Source: Mycobacterium sp. 141
Lineage (GTDB): Bacteria; Actinomycetota; Actinomycetes; Mycobacteriales; Mycobacteriaceae
Length of the DNA: 64,000 nt
Direction: 5' to 3'
NCBI RefSeq assembly: GCF_000382405.1
Contig: NZ_KB908277.1
Location: forward strand, 1-64,000
Part shown: piece after piece, positions 7,968 through 16,796 of the stretch
Numbering within the stretch: position 1 is the stretch's first letter
Layout of the letters: each line of letters begins with the position of its first letter
Program-made: the position numbers and the translations under genes
The notes under the pieces: generated by a model
Told to the model about the DNA's origin: nothing
The model's input: the letters and a program-made list of their open reading frames with translations, nothing else
Databases searched by the model: none

Positions 7968-9650
7968 ATGAGTACTTCGTCTCCCGTTACTTCACACGTC
8001 GTCCTACGCGGTGTCCCCGTGGTGGGCGGGGTGCAATGTGGGCCCGTGATCCGTCCGGGCAGGCTGCCCGTCATCGACGCGCCGGCAGGTGACGTCGATG
8101 AGCCCCAGCGGCCGGCGGAAGCCGCGCGCTTCACCGCCGCCGCGACAGCCGTCGCCAACCGCCTGCGTGACCGGGCGGCGCACGCCACCGGAGCGGCCGC
8201 GGAGGTGTTGGCCGCCACTGCGACACTGGCGCAGGATCGGGCCTGGCTGGGCGCTGCGGAGAAGCGCATCGCCGGCGGTGCGCCCGCAGTGCGTGCGGTC
8301 GACGGGGCCGTCGACCAGTTCGTGGCGCTGTTCACCCAGCTGGGGGGATTGATGGCCGAGCGAGTCACCGACCTGCGGGACATCCGCGATCGTGTCGTCG
8401 CCGAACTGTCGGGTCTGCCGGAACCGGGAGTGCCGCTGCCGGACGTGCCGTCGATCTTGTGCGCGGAGGACCTCGCACCAGCTGACACCGCGGGTCTGGA
8501 TCCCTCGCTGGTGATCGGGCTGGCGACCACGCTGGGCGGGCCTACCAGCCACACTGCGATCATTGCCCGCCAGCTGGGCATCCCGTGTGTCGTGGCGGTC
8601 GGTGGGCTCGATGATGTCGCCGTCGGTACGTCGGTGCTGCTCGACGGTACGTCGGGCACTCTCACCGTCGATCCGGATCCGCTCGAGGCGGCGAGGGCGG
8701 TGACCGCTGCTGAACACGCAGCCGAGCAGGCGCGGCGGTGGACCGGCCCGGGTGCGACCGCCGACGGTCACGTCGTCGCCGTCCTCGCGAACGTGCAGGA
8801 CGGTGCCGCGGCCCGCGCGGCCCGTCAGACCCCGGCCGAAGGTATCGGCCTGTTTCGCACCGAGTTGTGCTTTCTGAACCGCGACACCGAGCCCACCGTC
8901 GACGAGCAGGCCAAGATCTATGGCGAGGTGCTCGACGCGTTCGTCGGCCACAAGGTGGTGATCCGCACGCTCGATGCCGGTTCGGACAAGCCGCTGAAGT
9001 TCGCCGGACATCCCGATGAGGCCAACCCGGCACTCGGAGTGCGGGGCATCCGGATCGCCGAGGGCAATCCGGGGTTGCTGCACCGCCAGCTCGAGGCCAT
9101 TGCCGCCGCGGGCGTTGCGTCGGGTAACCAGCCGTGGGTCATGGCGCCCATGATCTCCACCGCGGCCGAAGCGGAAAGCTTTGCCGCCGCTGCTCGTTCA
9201 TACGGATTGACGCCGGGCGTGATGATCGAGGTGCCCGCCGCGGCGCTGCTGGCCGACAAGATCCTCGATCACGTCGACTTCCTGTCGATCGGCACCAATG
9301 ACCTGACGCAGTACACGATGGCCGCCGACCGGATGTCTGCCGATCTGGCCACGCTGACCGACCCCTGGCAACCCGCGGTACTCGCGCTGGTGGCGATGGC
9401 GGTGCGGGCCGGCGCGGCGGTCGGTAAGCCGGTGGGTGTGTGCGGCGAGGCGGCTGCCGACCCGCTGTTGGCCTGTGTGCTGGTGGGCCTCGGTGTGACG
9501 TCCCTGTCGGCCGCCTCGGCTGCGGTCGCCGCGGTCGGCGCGAAGCTTGCGCAGGTCAGCCTGGCGCAATGCCGCGCGGCTGCGGACGCGGTGTTGGGGA
9601 CTGCGACGGCCGCCGAGGCGCGGGCTGCCGCTTTGACCCTCCTCTCCTGA
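7968..9650 (+). CDS. ptsI: PTS enzyme I (phosphoenolpyruvate-protein phosphotransferase)
   Basis: A 560-residue enzyme I. The phosphorylated His195 lies in TTLGGPTSHTAIIARQ, and the C-terminal PEP-binding barrel ends with the family signature GVCGEAAADP containing the catalytic Cys. The region LSIGTNDLTQYTMAADR is also diagnostic. It autophosphorylates with PEP and passes phosphate to HPr. ATG 7968 is preferred over an in-frame TTG 30 bases upstream because it gives the normal start and because the putative -10 (7955-7960) overlaps the space before it. No strong ribosome site is visible, so the transcript leader may be very short. Confidence 0.93.
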   Translation: MSTSSPVTSHVVLRGVPVVGGVQCGPVIRPGRLPVIDAPAGDVDEPQRPAEAARFTAAATAVANRLRDRAAHATGAAAEVLAATATLAQDRAWLGAAEKRIAGGAPAVRAVDGAVDQFVALFTQLGGLMAERVTDLRDIRDRVVAELSGLPEPGVPLPDVPSILCAEDLAPADTAGLDPSLVIGLATTLGGPTSHTAIIARQLGIPCVVAVGGLDDVAVGTSVLLDGTSGTLTVDPDPLEAARAVTAAEHAAEQARRWTGPGATADGHVVAVLANVQDGAAARAARQTPAEGIGLFRTELCFLNRDTEPTVDEQAKIYGEVLDAFVGHKVVIRTLDAGSDKPLKFAGHPDEANPALGVRGIRIAEGNPGLLHRQLEAIAAAGVASGNQPWVMAPMISTAAEAESFAAAARSYGLTPGVMIEVPAAALLADKILDHVDFLSIGTNDLTQYTMAADRMSADLATLTDPWQPAVLALVAMAVRAGAAVGKPVGVCGEAAADPLLACVLVGLGVTSLSAASAAVAAVGAKLAQVSLAQCRAAADAVLGTATAAEARAAALTLLS

Positions 9651-9705
9651 CGGCGACGCGCGGCAAGGGGCGGCGGCGAGGAGTAAAGCACCCGCGCGGA
9701 ATAAT

Positions 9706-9747
9706 CGGACTGCAGTCCGGTTATAGGGGTATCAGTACAGATACCCC
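9706..9747. promoter_or_regulatory. Two adjacent palindromes upstream of the pirin gene
   Basis: CGGACTGCAGTCCG is a perfect 14-base palindrome at 9706-9719. Seven bases later GGGGTATC-AGTACA-GATACCCC forms an 8-base-pair inverted repeat at 9726-9747. This ends one base before the strong AGGAGGT ribosome site of the pirin gene. A TTATAG hexamer between the two could be the -10. The layout suggests a repressor operator plus either a second operator or an RNA hairpin next to the ribosome site. No regulator gene is adjacent. Confidence 0.55.
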
Positions 9748-9758
9748 AGGAGGTACAG

Positions 9759-10745
9759 ATGCCAGCCATCACCGCCGACACCCTGACTCTGCCGCGCATC
9801 GCGGCACCCAAGGCGTCGGACACCGAACGCCCCGTTCGGTCCATCACCACCGGCCCGCGCGGCTACGAGGGCGAAGGATTCCCCGTCGTGCGTGCGTTCG
9901 CCGGGGTCAGCGCCGCCGACCTCGACCCGTTCGTCCACATGGACCAGATGGGTGAGGTGGAGTACCAGCCGGGTGAGCCCCGTGGCACCGACTGGCACCC
10001 GCACCGCGGCTTCGAAACCGTCACGTACATGATCGACGGCCGGTTCGCCCACCAGGATTCCCACGGCGGTGGCGGCCTGATCACCGATGGCGCCACCCAG
10101 TGGATGACGGCCGGGGCCGGCATCCTGCACATCGAGACCCCGCCGGCTGAACTCGTCGAGAGCGGCGGAACATTCCACGGCATCCAGCTGTGGGTGAACC
10201 TGCCCCGCAAGGACAAGTTCGCGACGCCGAGGTACCAGGCCATCGAGGGTAACGAGGCCAAGCTGTTGTCGTCGCAGGACGGCGGCTCGCTGGTGCGCAT
10301 CGTCGCCGGCGACATCGAAAGTGAAACCGGGCCGGCACGCGGTCCTGGTGCTACGCACACGCCGATCACCATGGCCCACGCCACGATCGAACCCGGTGCG
10401 CAGCTCAACCTGCCATGGAACCGCGAGTTCAACGCACTGGTCTACGTCCTGAGCGGGCGCGGCAGCGTCGGCCCGGTCGCACACCCCGTCCACCAGGGTC
10501 AGCTGGCCGTGTTCGGGCCCGGTGACCGCATTACGGTGACGGCCGAGGGCACCCAGGATTCGAACCGGCCCGCGCTGGAGATCCTGCTGCTGGGCGGCCG
10601 GCCGATCCGGGAGCCGGTCTTCCACTACGGCCCGTTCGTGATGAACTCCAAGGCGGAGTTGATCCAGGCCCTGGAGGACTACCAGTCCGGCAGGTTCGGC
10701 CAGATTCCGCCGAACGCGCTGATGCCGCACCGGCCGTTTGACTGA
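9759..10745 (+). CDS. Pirin family protein (long form)
   Basis: A 328-residue bicupin. The N-terminal cupin carries the metal-site pattern DWHPHRGFETVTYM (about residues 75-88) with a later HIETPP, and the C-terminal cupin includes NREFNALVYVLSGRG. Pirins are iron-binding cupins; some have quercetin dioxygenase activity and others bind transcription or metabolic proteins, so the substrate is unknown. The gene stands alone behind a double palindrome and a strong AGGAGGT site and is convergent with the FUSC gene five bases away. It is longer than, and clearly distinct from, the second pirin at 59027-59740. Confidence 0.85.
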   Translation: MPAITADTLTLPRIAAPKASDTERPVRSITTGPRGYEGEGFPVVRAFAGVSAADLDPFVHMDQMGEVEYQPGEPRGTDWHPHRGFETVTYMIDGRFAHQDSHGGGGLITDGATQWMTAGAGILHIETPPAELVESGGTFHGIQLWVNLPRKDKFATPRYQAIEGNEAKLLSSQDGGSLVRIVAGDIESETGPARGPGATHTPITMAHATIEPGAQLNLPWNREFNALVYVLSGRGSVGPVAHPVHQGQLAVFGPGDRITVTAEGTQDSNRPALEILLLGGRPIREPVFHYGPFVMNSKAELIQALEDYQSGRFGQIPPNALMPHRPFD

Positions 10746-10750
10746 CGCGG

Positions 10751-12892
10751 CTACTGCATCGTCTCGGCGGGCTGTGGATACAGCAGTTCCAGCTCGCCGA
10801 GGTTGGCGGCCACCGTCACCAGCGGCAGCGCGGCCGAGACCGCGAGGTCCTCACCAGTGGACTCGGAGCGCAGACACCGCACGAGACTGTCGCTGATCGG
10901 CGGCAGCGAGCGGGTGTCGCCGCCGACCAGTCGCGCACAGATCGCCTGCGCGTGCATCTCCAGCACATCTCGTGTCCGCTGGTAGGTGTCATGTGGCGGC
11001 GGTACGACATCGGTGATCAGCTCCGCGGCCGCCCGTACCCGAATCGCCCGGTTGGCCGCCTTCACCACCGGAGCACGCAGGTCAGAAGGCCCGCCGTTTT
11101 CTGAAAGATAATGGCGCACCGAGTCATCCAATATGCGGGTCGCCTTCAGCCCGTCGTAGCTGAGCGCGATCACCCGGTCGTTCGCCTCCTCGGACGCGCC
11201 CCGGGTCGCCCGCAGCACCGCAGCCCGCAGGAACTTCGCCCCGACCGTTCTGGCGTCGTTGATCGCCTTGGTCACCGACGCGGAAGCGCCCCGCGGCCAC
11301 AACAGCAGCGATACCACGATGCCGACCGACGCACCGACCACCACATCCTCGACCCGCACCAGGCCCACCCGCCAACCGGTCGGCACGATCAGGTTGAAGT
11401 TGATCAGCACCATCATGGTGAAGGCGGCCTGCCCGGCCGTGAACGACATCACCCCCGGCACATACGCCGAACCGAACGCCACCACCGGCAGCAGCAGCCA
11501 CAGCACCACCGGATCCACGCCGACCAGCTTGATCACGATCGCACCGAGCACGAAACCCACCGCCGTACCGGCGACTGCCCGCAACACACGCGTCCCGGTG
11601 GCCAGCGCGCTGCTGCGCAACACGGACATGGCGCCGAGCACCACCCAGAATCCGTGCTGCACCGGGAACACGTGCGTGACCGTGACGGCGACGGCCAGGC
11701 CGATCCCGGTACGCAGACTGTTGCGCAGCACCACGGCCCGCGTGGCCAGAAATCCTCTGGCGATCGCCGCGACCGCGACGGTCTCCGGCATCACCCAGTC
11801 CGCAGCGCCGGTCTCCGGCAGCCGCAGTCCCAGCACCCGGGCCCACACCGGTCGCGCGTCGGCCAGCGCGGCGTTGCCGATGACGCGTCCGGTCACCGCG
11901 ATGGTGGCCGAGGTCGTGCGCCGCTTGAGCAGCGTGCGGCCGACTTCGACGGCAGTCTCGTCGTCGGGCGCGTCGAGCACTGCGATGACGTCCTCGCGGT
12001 AGGTGCCTCGCGCCACCGTTCGCTGCTCGGCGAGGGCCGCACGGAGATCCGCGCCATGGGCTGCCCGCTTGCCGACATCGTGGATGCTCAGTACCGCCGC
12101 ACTGTCGCGCAGCACCCGCACCGCCGTGGCGCGCATCGGACCCAGCAGGTCTCCGGTGCCGCCGGTGACTTGGTCGGTCAGCCAGCCCAGATCGTCGACC
12201 ACCCGCACCAGGGCCCGGCTGCCTGCGGTGAGCGCCACCGGCCGGTAGTCGGCGCCGAGAAAATTTGCGTACAGGGCGTTCATCGCCCGGGTGACGTCGC
12301 GGCCCGATGCGGTGCCCTCCAGGCGGTCGGCGAGCAGCTGGCACACCTTGGCCGCATTGCGGCGCAATTCATCGTGATGGCGTGGCGGGAACAGGAACAA
12401 GGCTGCGGGCACGCAGACCACCAGCGCGATGAGCCAGCCCAGCAGCCGGTCGGGAATCGGACCGACCGGTGTACATGTCGGTAGTACGAACATCAGCAGG
12501 GTGGCGCGCTGGCCGGCCGCGACGATCTCGCTGAGCACCCCCGAGAACGACACCACCACGCCCACGATGAACATCGCCGCGACGCTCAACCACGGGTGCG
12601 GCGCCAGCAGCGTGCCCAGTGTGATCAGCACGGCGCCGTTGAACGCGAGGCCGCAATAGGCCAGCGCACGGGCGGCCCGGTTGCCGGGGAAGTCGGCGGT
12701 GATCAGCAGCGAGACGGCGCCGAAGATGCTGAACAGCGGGGTCTGCGAACCGGGCCCGACGATGAAGCCGAGGGCCGCTGCGATGGGAATGACGATGGCG
12801 GCCCGTGACGCGCGCCGCAGCGCGTCGTGTTCGGGGTCGCGGTCACGGATCCGATCTACTGCCCGGTGCCAGAGCTCACCCGGGTTCAGCAT
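10751..12892 (-). CDS. FUSC family membrane protein (putative aromatic/fusaric acid exporter)
   Basis: A 713-residue membrane protein with two repeats of a multi-helix block (about residues 30-170 and 385-520), each followed by a long soluble segment. This duplicated membrane-soluble plan is that of FUSC/YccS/AaeB-type proteins. The second block has several hydrophobic helices such as GFVLGAIVIKLVGV and VVGASVGIVVSLLLW. Relatives are linked to export of aromatic acids or drugs, but the substrate here cannot be read. It starts at ATG 12892 and is divergent from the TetR gene at 13087, which may control it. Confidence 0.75.
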   Translation of the reverse strand: MLNPGELWHRAVDRIRDRDPEHDALRRASRAAIVIPIAAALGFIVGPGSQTPLFSIFGAVSLLITADFPGNRAARALAYCGLAFNGAVLITLGTLLAPHPWLSVAAMFIVGVVVSFSGVLSEIVAAGQRATLLMFVLPTCTPVGPIPDRLLGWLIALVVCVPAALFLFPPRHHDELRRNAAKVCQLLADRLEGTASGRDVTRAMNALYANFLGADYRPVALTAGSRALVRVVDDLGWLTDQVTGGTGDLLGPMRATAVRVLRDSAAVLSIHDVGKRAAHGADLRAALAEQRTVARGTYREDVIAVLDAPDDETAVEVGRTLLKRRTTSATIAVTGRVIGNAALADARPVWARVLGLRLPETGAADWVMPETVAVAAIARGFLATRAVVLRNSLRTGIGLAVAVTVTHVFPVQHGFWVVLGAMSVLRSSALATGTRVLRAVAGTAVGFVLGAIVIKLVGVDPVVLWLLLPVVAFGSAYVPGVMSFTAGQAAFTMMVLINFNLIVPTGWRVGLVRVEDVVVGASVGIVVSLLLWPRGASASVTKAINDARTVGAKFLRAAVLRATRGASEEANDRVIALSYDGLKATRILDDSVRHYLSENGGPSDLRAPVVKAANRAIRVRAAAELITDVVPPPHDTYQRTRDVLEMHAQAICARLVGGDTRSLPPISDSLVRCLRSESTGEDLAVSAALPLVTVAANLGELELLYPQPAETMQ

Positions 12893-13086
12893 GACTGCCG
12901 ATGCTAGCCGGGCGATTGATCTGGGGCGCCGGAGTACGGCTCCCGGAGGCGATGTCGGCCAGCCAGGACATCATCGTTTCTCGGTCGGCCAATTCCCCTC
13001 CTGATGTTTGCTGAGCAGGTCTGAGACGGCGTCGCGGCGGCAGGTGTTGCGACCAATGCCCGGTGTGTTGTGGCACACTTTGTCAT

Positions 13087-13722
13087 GTGGCGCATACCGC
13101 GAGCCGGGGACCAGGACGTCCCCCCGCAGCTAAGGCTGCAGAGACCCGTGAGCGCATCTTGCGTGCTGCTCTTGAGGTATTCAGCGAACTCGGATACGAC
13201 GCGGCCACCTTCCAGGCGATAGCGATCCGGGCCGATCTGACCCGTCCGGCGATCAATCATTACTTCGGCAGCAAGAGTGTGCTCTACCGCGAAGTGGTCG
13301 AGCAGACGAATGCGTCGGTGATTGCCGCGGGTATTGCCAGGGCACATGAGTCCGCGACGCTGCTCGGCCGGTTGTCGGCCTTTTTCGCTGCCGCGATGGA
13401 CGCCGATTCAACTGACCGGTCGACAGCGGCGTTCCTGGTCACCTCGGTGTTGGAGGCCCAGCGGCACCCCGATCTGATCTCTGAAGAACACGATGCGTTG
13501 AAGAGTTCGCGAGCCTTCGTGTCGTGGGCGGTCGACGATGCCGTCAAGCTCGGCGAGCTGAGCGCCGACACCGACATCCCGGCGATCGTGGAGATGCTGA
13601 TCGCGGTGATGTGGGGCATGGGTTTCTATGCCGGATACGTCGGTAATGCCGATGAACTCGGAGTCGTCGTCGACAAGTTCGAACTGCTGATGGCCAACAA
13701 ACTCTGGCAGCTGCGCGACTGA
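13087..13722 (+). CDS. TetR family transcriptional regulator
   Basis: A 211-residue TetR protein if translation begins at GTG 13087 (VAHTASRGPGRPP); a GTG at 13063 would add eight residues. Neither has a clear ribosome site, and the transcript may be leaderless. The helix-turn-helix is at about residues 20-65 (ILRAALEVFSELGYDAATFQ then RPAINHYFGSKSVLYREV). The C-terminal ligand domain is generic. It lies divergent from the FUSC gene and immediately upstream of a SAM methyltransferase, the same arrangement as Rv0144-Rv0145 in M. tuberculosis. Target genes are not known; the two neighbours are the natural candidates. Confidence 0.82.
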   Translation: MAHTASRGPGRPPAAKAAETRERILRAALEVFSELGYDAATFQAIAIRADLTRPAINHYFGSKSVLYREVVEQTNASVIAAGIARAHESATLLGRLSAFFAAAMDADSTDRSTAAFLVTSVLEAQRHPDLISEEHDALKSSRAFVSWAVDDAVKLGELSADTDIPAIVEMLIAVMWGMGFYAGYVGNADELGVVVDKFELLMANKLWQLRD

Positions 13723-13782
13723 CATGTGAGCTGGGCCATGCCAGCCCGTAGCCTGCCTAACTTACTGAGTAGCATCGGTCAG

Positions 13783-14718
13783 ATGAGCTCACTGCGTAGT
13801 CATGACGACACCTGGGACATCGCCACCAGCGTCGGTGCCACGGCCGTCATGGTGGCCGCCGCCCGCGCCGCCGAAACCGAGCGCGAGGATCCGCTGATCA
13901 CCGACCCGTACGCCCGCGTACTGGTCACAGGAGCCGGCACCGGCATCTGGGAAACTTTGTTGGACAAGGATTTTGCCGCCAAGATCGAGTCGGCCGATGC
14001 CGAGGCCGCAGCGATCTTCGAGCACATGGGCAACTACCAGGCGGTGCGCACGCACTTCTTCGACGCGTACTTCGCCGACGCCGTGCAGGCCGGTATCCGG
14101 CAGGTCGTCATCCTGGCTTCTGGCCTGGATTCGCGGGCGTATCGGCTGGACTGGCCCGCGGGCACCGCGGTGTACGAGATCGACCAGCCCAAGGTGCTGG
14201 AGTACAAGACAGCCACCCTGGCCGACCATGGTGCACAGCCGTCGGCCGAGCGGCACGAGGTGGCCATGGACTTACGTTTCGACTGGCCGAAGGCGTTGCG
14301 GGAGGCCGGCTTCGATCCGGCCAAGCCCACGGCTTGGCTGGCCGAGGGCTTGCTGATGTATCTGCCCGCCGACGCCCAGGACCGCCTCTTCGAGCAGATC
14401 ACCGAACTGTCGGCGCCGGGCAGCCGGGTCGCGGCCGAGACCGCGGGACGCACGGCCGAGGAGCGGCGCGAGGAGATGCGGGAACGGTTCGCGCGGTTCG
14501 CCGCCCAGTTCAACCTCGGTCAGGCCCTCGACATCCAGAACCTGATCTACGACGACCCGGATCGGGCCGACGTCACCGGGTGGCTCAACGAGCACGGCTG
14601 GCAGGCCCACGGCTTGCATTCGCTGGCCGAGATGCGCCGGCTGAACCGGTCCGTCGAATCGGAGCATCTGCGCGACGACGACGCGTTCTCGACGTTCGTG
14701 ACGGGTGAGCGCTCGTAG
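13783..14718 (+). CDS. SAM-dependent methyltransferase, leucine carboxyl methyltransferase (LCMT) superfamily
   Basis: A 311-residue member of the large mycobacterial family of putative S-adenosylmethionine-dependent methyltransferases (Rv0145/Rv0146 type). ATG 13783 is chosen because family members start shortly before DDTWDIATSVG. Motifs visible are VILASGLDSRAYRLDW (SAM-binding loop), VYEIDQPKVLEYK, and WLAEGLLMYLP. Some relatives act in cell-wall lipid methylation, but no substrate is known for most. It follows the TetR gene by 60 bases and ends before the terminator at 14734-14771. Confidence 0.83.
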   Translation: MSSLRSHDDTWDIATSVGATAVMVAAARAAETEREDPLITDPYARVLVTGAGTGIWETLLDKDFAAKIESADAEAAAIFEHMGNYQAVRTHFFDAYFADAVQAGIRQVVILASGLDSRAYRLDWPAGTAVYEIDQPKVLEYKTATLADHGAQPSAERHEVAMDLRFDWPKALREAGFDPAKPTAWLAEGLLMYLPADAQDRLFEQITELSAPGSRVAAETAGRTAEERREEMRERFARFAAQFNLGQALDIQNLIYDDPDRADVTGWLNEHGWQAHGLHSLAEMRRLNRSVESEHLRDDDAFSTFVTGERS

Positions 14719-14733
14719 AAATAGCGCAACAAA

Positions 14734-14771
14734 AAAGCGGGGCAACCGGATGTTCGCCGGTGCCCCGCTTT
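14734..14771. terminator. Intrinsic terminator between the methyltransferase and the small secreted peptide gene
   Basis: AAAGCGGGGC-A pairs with T-GCCCCGCTTT, enclosing an inner CCGG/CCGG stem and the loop ATGTTCG. A-rich sequence precedes it and T-rich sequence follows it, so it can terminate transcription from both sides. It lies 16 bases after the methyltransferase stop and 24 bases beyond the minus-strand peptide stop. Confidence 0.85.
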
Positions 14772-14773
14772 CC

Positions 14774-14803
14774 ATGTCGTCAGTGGCTATGTCGTCAGTG
14801 GCT
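14774..14803. repeat. 15-base tandem duplication spanning the small-peptide stop codon
   Basis: ATGTCGTCAGTGGCT is present twice with no spacer (14774-14788 and 14789-14803). The right-hand copy contains the TGA stop (minus strand) of the 55-residue secreted peptide, so the duplication repeats the end of the gene without changing the product. Confidence 0.9.
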
Positions 14804-14962
14804 CTGGTGGACGGAGGTGTCGACCTGCGGCACGCTCACGTGCGGACCGATCTGGTCCAGCCAGCTGTGGTGGTCCACCCCCGCCGATGCCGGTCCGGCC
14901 AGACCCAGAACGGCTGCGGCCAGTCCGCTTGCGATGACTGCGGTGAATCCGAACTTCTTCAT
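14795..14962 (-). CDS. Small secreted peptide (55 residues), unknown function
   Basis: A short gene with clear coding signs. On the minus strand GAGGAAGAGG lies upstream of ATG 14962, and the product begins MKKFGFTAVIASGLAAAVLG with signal-peptidase site LAGPASA-G near residue 27. The mature peptide is only about 28 residues, with His- and Asp-rich GVDHHSWLDQIGP and ending VDTSVHQSH. The signal peptide predicts export to the envelope or medium. It stands alone between a terminator and the SDR gene, transcribed leftward. I do not recognise a family; similar tiny secreted proteins are common in mycobacteria and often missed. Confidence 0.75.
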   Translation of the reverse strand: MKKFGFTAVIASGLAAAVLGLAGPASAGVDHHSWLDQIGPHVSVPQVDTSVHQSH

Positions 14963-15168
14963 TTCTTTTGCCTCTTCCTCTTTTGTTTTCCTGACTCGTT
15001 CAACCGAAAGCGACCCGCGGTGATTTCGGCTCGCACGGCTTTGGCAGCAATTGATGGGCGGTTGGCAGAATCGACCGAGTGCATTGCGGACCCGGCTCAG
15101 CGATGCCGAGTTGGCCGCCGTATACAGGGGACGGCTACCCGCGAGCCCCTTTGTGAGAGAGGACCCTC
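14963..15168. promoter_or_regulatory. Divergent intergenic region, secreted peptide and SDR genes
   Basis: The 206-base gap lies between two divergent genes and must hold both promoters. Immediately left of it (minus-strand view) is the peptide ribosome site; on the right GAGAGAGGA precedes ATG 15169. I see no inverted repeat that stands out and no open frame with a convincing start. Confidence 0.35.
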
Positions 15169-16032
15169 ATGCCCGGAGTGCAGGACCGTGTTGTCGTCGT
15201 CACCGGAGCCGGCGGCGGTCTGGGACGTGAATACGCCCTGACGCTGGCCCGCGAAGGTGCCAGCGTCGTCGTCAACGACCTTGGCGGCGCCCGCGACGGC
15301 ACTGGTGCCGGACACAACATGGCCGACCAGGTGGTCAGCGAGATCAAAGAGGCCGGCGGTCGGGCCGTCGCCAACTACGACAGCGTGGCCGAGCCCGCGG
15401 GTGCGGAGAACATCGTCAAAACCGCGATCGACGAGTTCGGCAAGGTCGACGGCGTCATCAGCAACGCCGGCATCCTGCGTGACGGCACTTTTCACAAGAT
15501 GACTTATCAGAACTGGGACGCTGTGCTCAAGGTGCACCTGTACGGCGGTTACAACGTCATCCGCGCGGCATGGCCGCACTTCCGCGAGCAGAGCTTCGGC
15601 CGTGTCGTCGTCGCCACCTCCACCAGTGGCCTGTTCGGCAATTTCGGCCAGGCCAACTACGGCGCCGCCAAGCTCGGCCTGGTCGGCTTGATCAACACGC
15701 TGGCCCTGGAAGGCGCCAAGTACAACATCAAGACCAATGCCGTCGCGCCGATTGCCGCCACCCGGATGACGCAGGACATCCTGCCACCCGAGGTGTTCGA
15801 GAAGCTCACCCCGGAATATGTCGCCCCGGTGGTGGCGTACCTGATGACCGAGGAACTGGCCGACACCGACTCGATCTTCATCGTCGGCGGCGGCAAAATA
15901 CAGCGGACAGCGCTCTTCCAGAACGACGGCGTCACGTTCTCCGACGGCGTGCCGTCGGTCGACGACATCGCTGCCAAGTGGGACGAGATCACCAACCTGT
16001 CCAAGGCGCAGCAGGCCAGCTTCAAGCTCTGA
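15169..16032 (+). CDS. Short-chain dehydrogenase/reductase, Rv0148-like (peroxisomal MFE-2 type)
   Basis: A 287-residue SDR with the cofactor motif TGAGGGLG (residues 12-19), the acidic VVNDLGGARDG stretch typical of MFE-2/HSD17B4 hydroxyacyl-CoA dehydrogenases, NAG at 99-101, and catalytic Ser151, Tyr164 and Lys168 (YGAAK). NDLGG after the second strand points to NAD(H). Homologues oxidise 3-hydroxyacyl-CoA intermediates in fatty acid or sterol side-chain breakdown. Length and sequence fit Rv0148 of M. tuberculosis. It is followed at 42 bases by a methyltransferase gene on the same strand. Confidence 0.88.
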   Translation: MPGVQDRVVVVTGAGGGLGREYALTLAREGASVVVNDLGGARDGTGAGHNMADQVVSEIKEAGGRAVANYDSVAEPAGAENIVKTAIDEFGKVDGVISNAGILRDGTFHKMTYQNWDAVLKVHLYGGYNVIRAAWPHFREQSFGRVVVATSTSGLFGNFGQANYGAAKLGLVGLINTLALEGAKYNIKTNAVAPIAATRMTQDILPPEVFEKLTPEYVAPVVAYLMTEELADTDSIFIVGGGKIQRTALFQNDGVTFSDGVPSVDDIAAKWDEITNLSKAQQASFKL

Positions 16033-16073
16033 AGCGGCCTCGGCCGAGCGAGTTCGGCACGTAGCGTGGAGTT

Positions 16074-16796
16074 GTGGACACCGCATCGAGTGGAGCATTG
16101 CGCAGGGCACTGGATCTTCTCATCGATCCGCCGGCCGAACCCGACGTCAGCAAGGGGTATCTCGATCTGCTCGGCGCGGCCGGCAGCGACACCCCGAAGA
16201 ACTCCGGGGCGATCCAGAAGTTGTGGGCGTCGCCGGTGGGCTCGATGCTCTACGACCGCGCCCAGGTGCTGGGTCGCAAACTGTTGGCGGCGTGGCAGGA
16301 GCCGACCGAATGGCTGAGCATCCCGTCCGGTGGTACCGCTTTGGACGTCGGTAGCGGCCCCGGGAACATCACTGCGGCACTGGCACGCGCGGCCGGTGCC
16401 GGCGGGCTGGCCGTCGGCGTCGACATCTCCGAGGCCATGCTGGCTCGCGCGGTGAAAGCCGAGGCCGGACCTCAGGTGGGGTTCGTGCGTGCCGACGCGC
16501 AACGGCTGCCGTTCCGCGACGAGTGTTTCGACGCGGTGACCTCCATCGCCGTCGTCCAGCTGATCCCCGATGCCGAGGCCGCGTTATCCGAGATGGTGCG
16601 TGTGCTGCGGCCGGGCCGCCGTATGGCCGTCATGGTGCCTACCGCCGGGCGAGGCCCCGCGCGCTTGCTCTCGAAGGGCGGCGCGCGGTTCTTCGGTCAG
16701 GACGAGATCGGCGACCGGTTCGAGCAGCTCGGTCTGATCCGGGTACGCACCAAGAGCATCGGCTCCATTCAGTGGGTGCGCGGCCAGAAGCCGTGA
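16074..16796 (+). CDS. Class I SAM-dependent methyltransferase
   Basis: A 240-residue methyltransferase of the Methyltransf_11/25 type. The SAM-binding loop is LDVGSGPGNIT (about 91-101), followed by the acidic VGVDISEAM strand and VRADAQRLPFRDECFDAV, characteristic of ubiquinone/sterol-like methyltransferases. It starts at GTG 16074. Its last bases overlap the GTG of the DUF456 gene, and that gene overlaps the YceI gene, so the three appear to be one translationally coupled unit. No substrate can be named. Confidence 0.8.
   Translation: MDTASSGALRRALDLLIDPPAEPDVSKGYLDLLGAAGSDTPKNSGAIQKLWASPVGSMLYDRAQVLGRKLLAAWQEPTEWLSIPSGGTALDVGSGPGNITAALARAAGAGGLAVGVDISEAMLARAVKAEAGPQVGFVRADAQRLPFRDECFDAVTSIAVVQLIPDAEAALSEMVRVLRPGRRMAVMVPTAGRGPARLLSKGGARFFGQDEIGDRFEQLGLIRVRTKSIGSIQWVRGQKP

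Noticed and set aside
9726..9747. GGGGTATC...GATACCCC as a CsoR/RicR-type copper operator
   Set aside because: Those operators have the G and C tracts in the centre; here they are at the outside. No copper gene is near.
11111..12484. A 457-codon plus-strand frame inside the FUSC gene
   Set aside because: Antisense of a coherent membrane protein; the translation is low-complexity His/Arg/Gly with no hydrophobic pattern.
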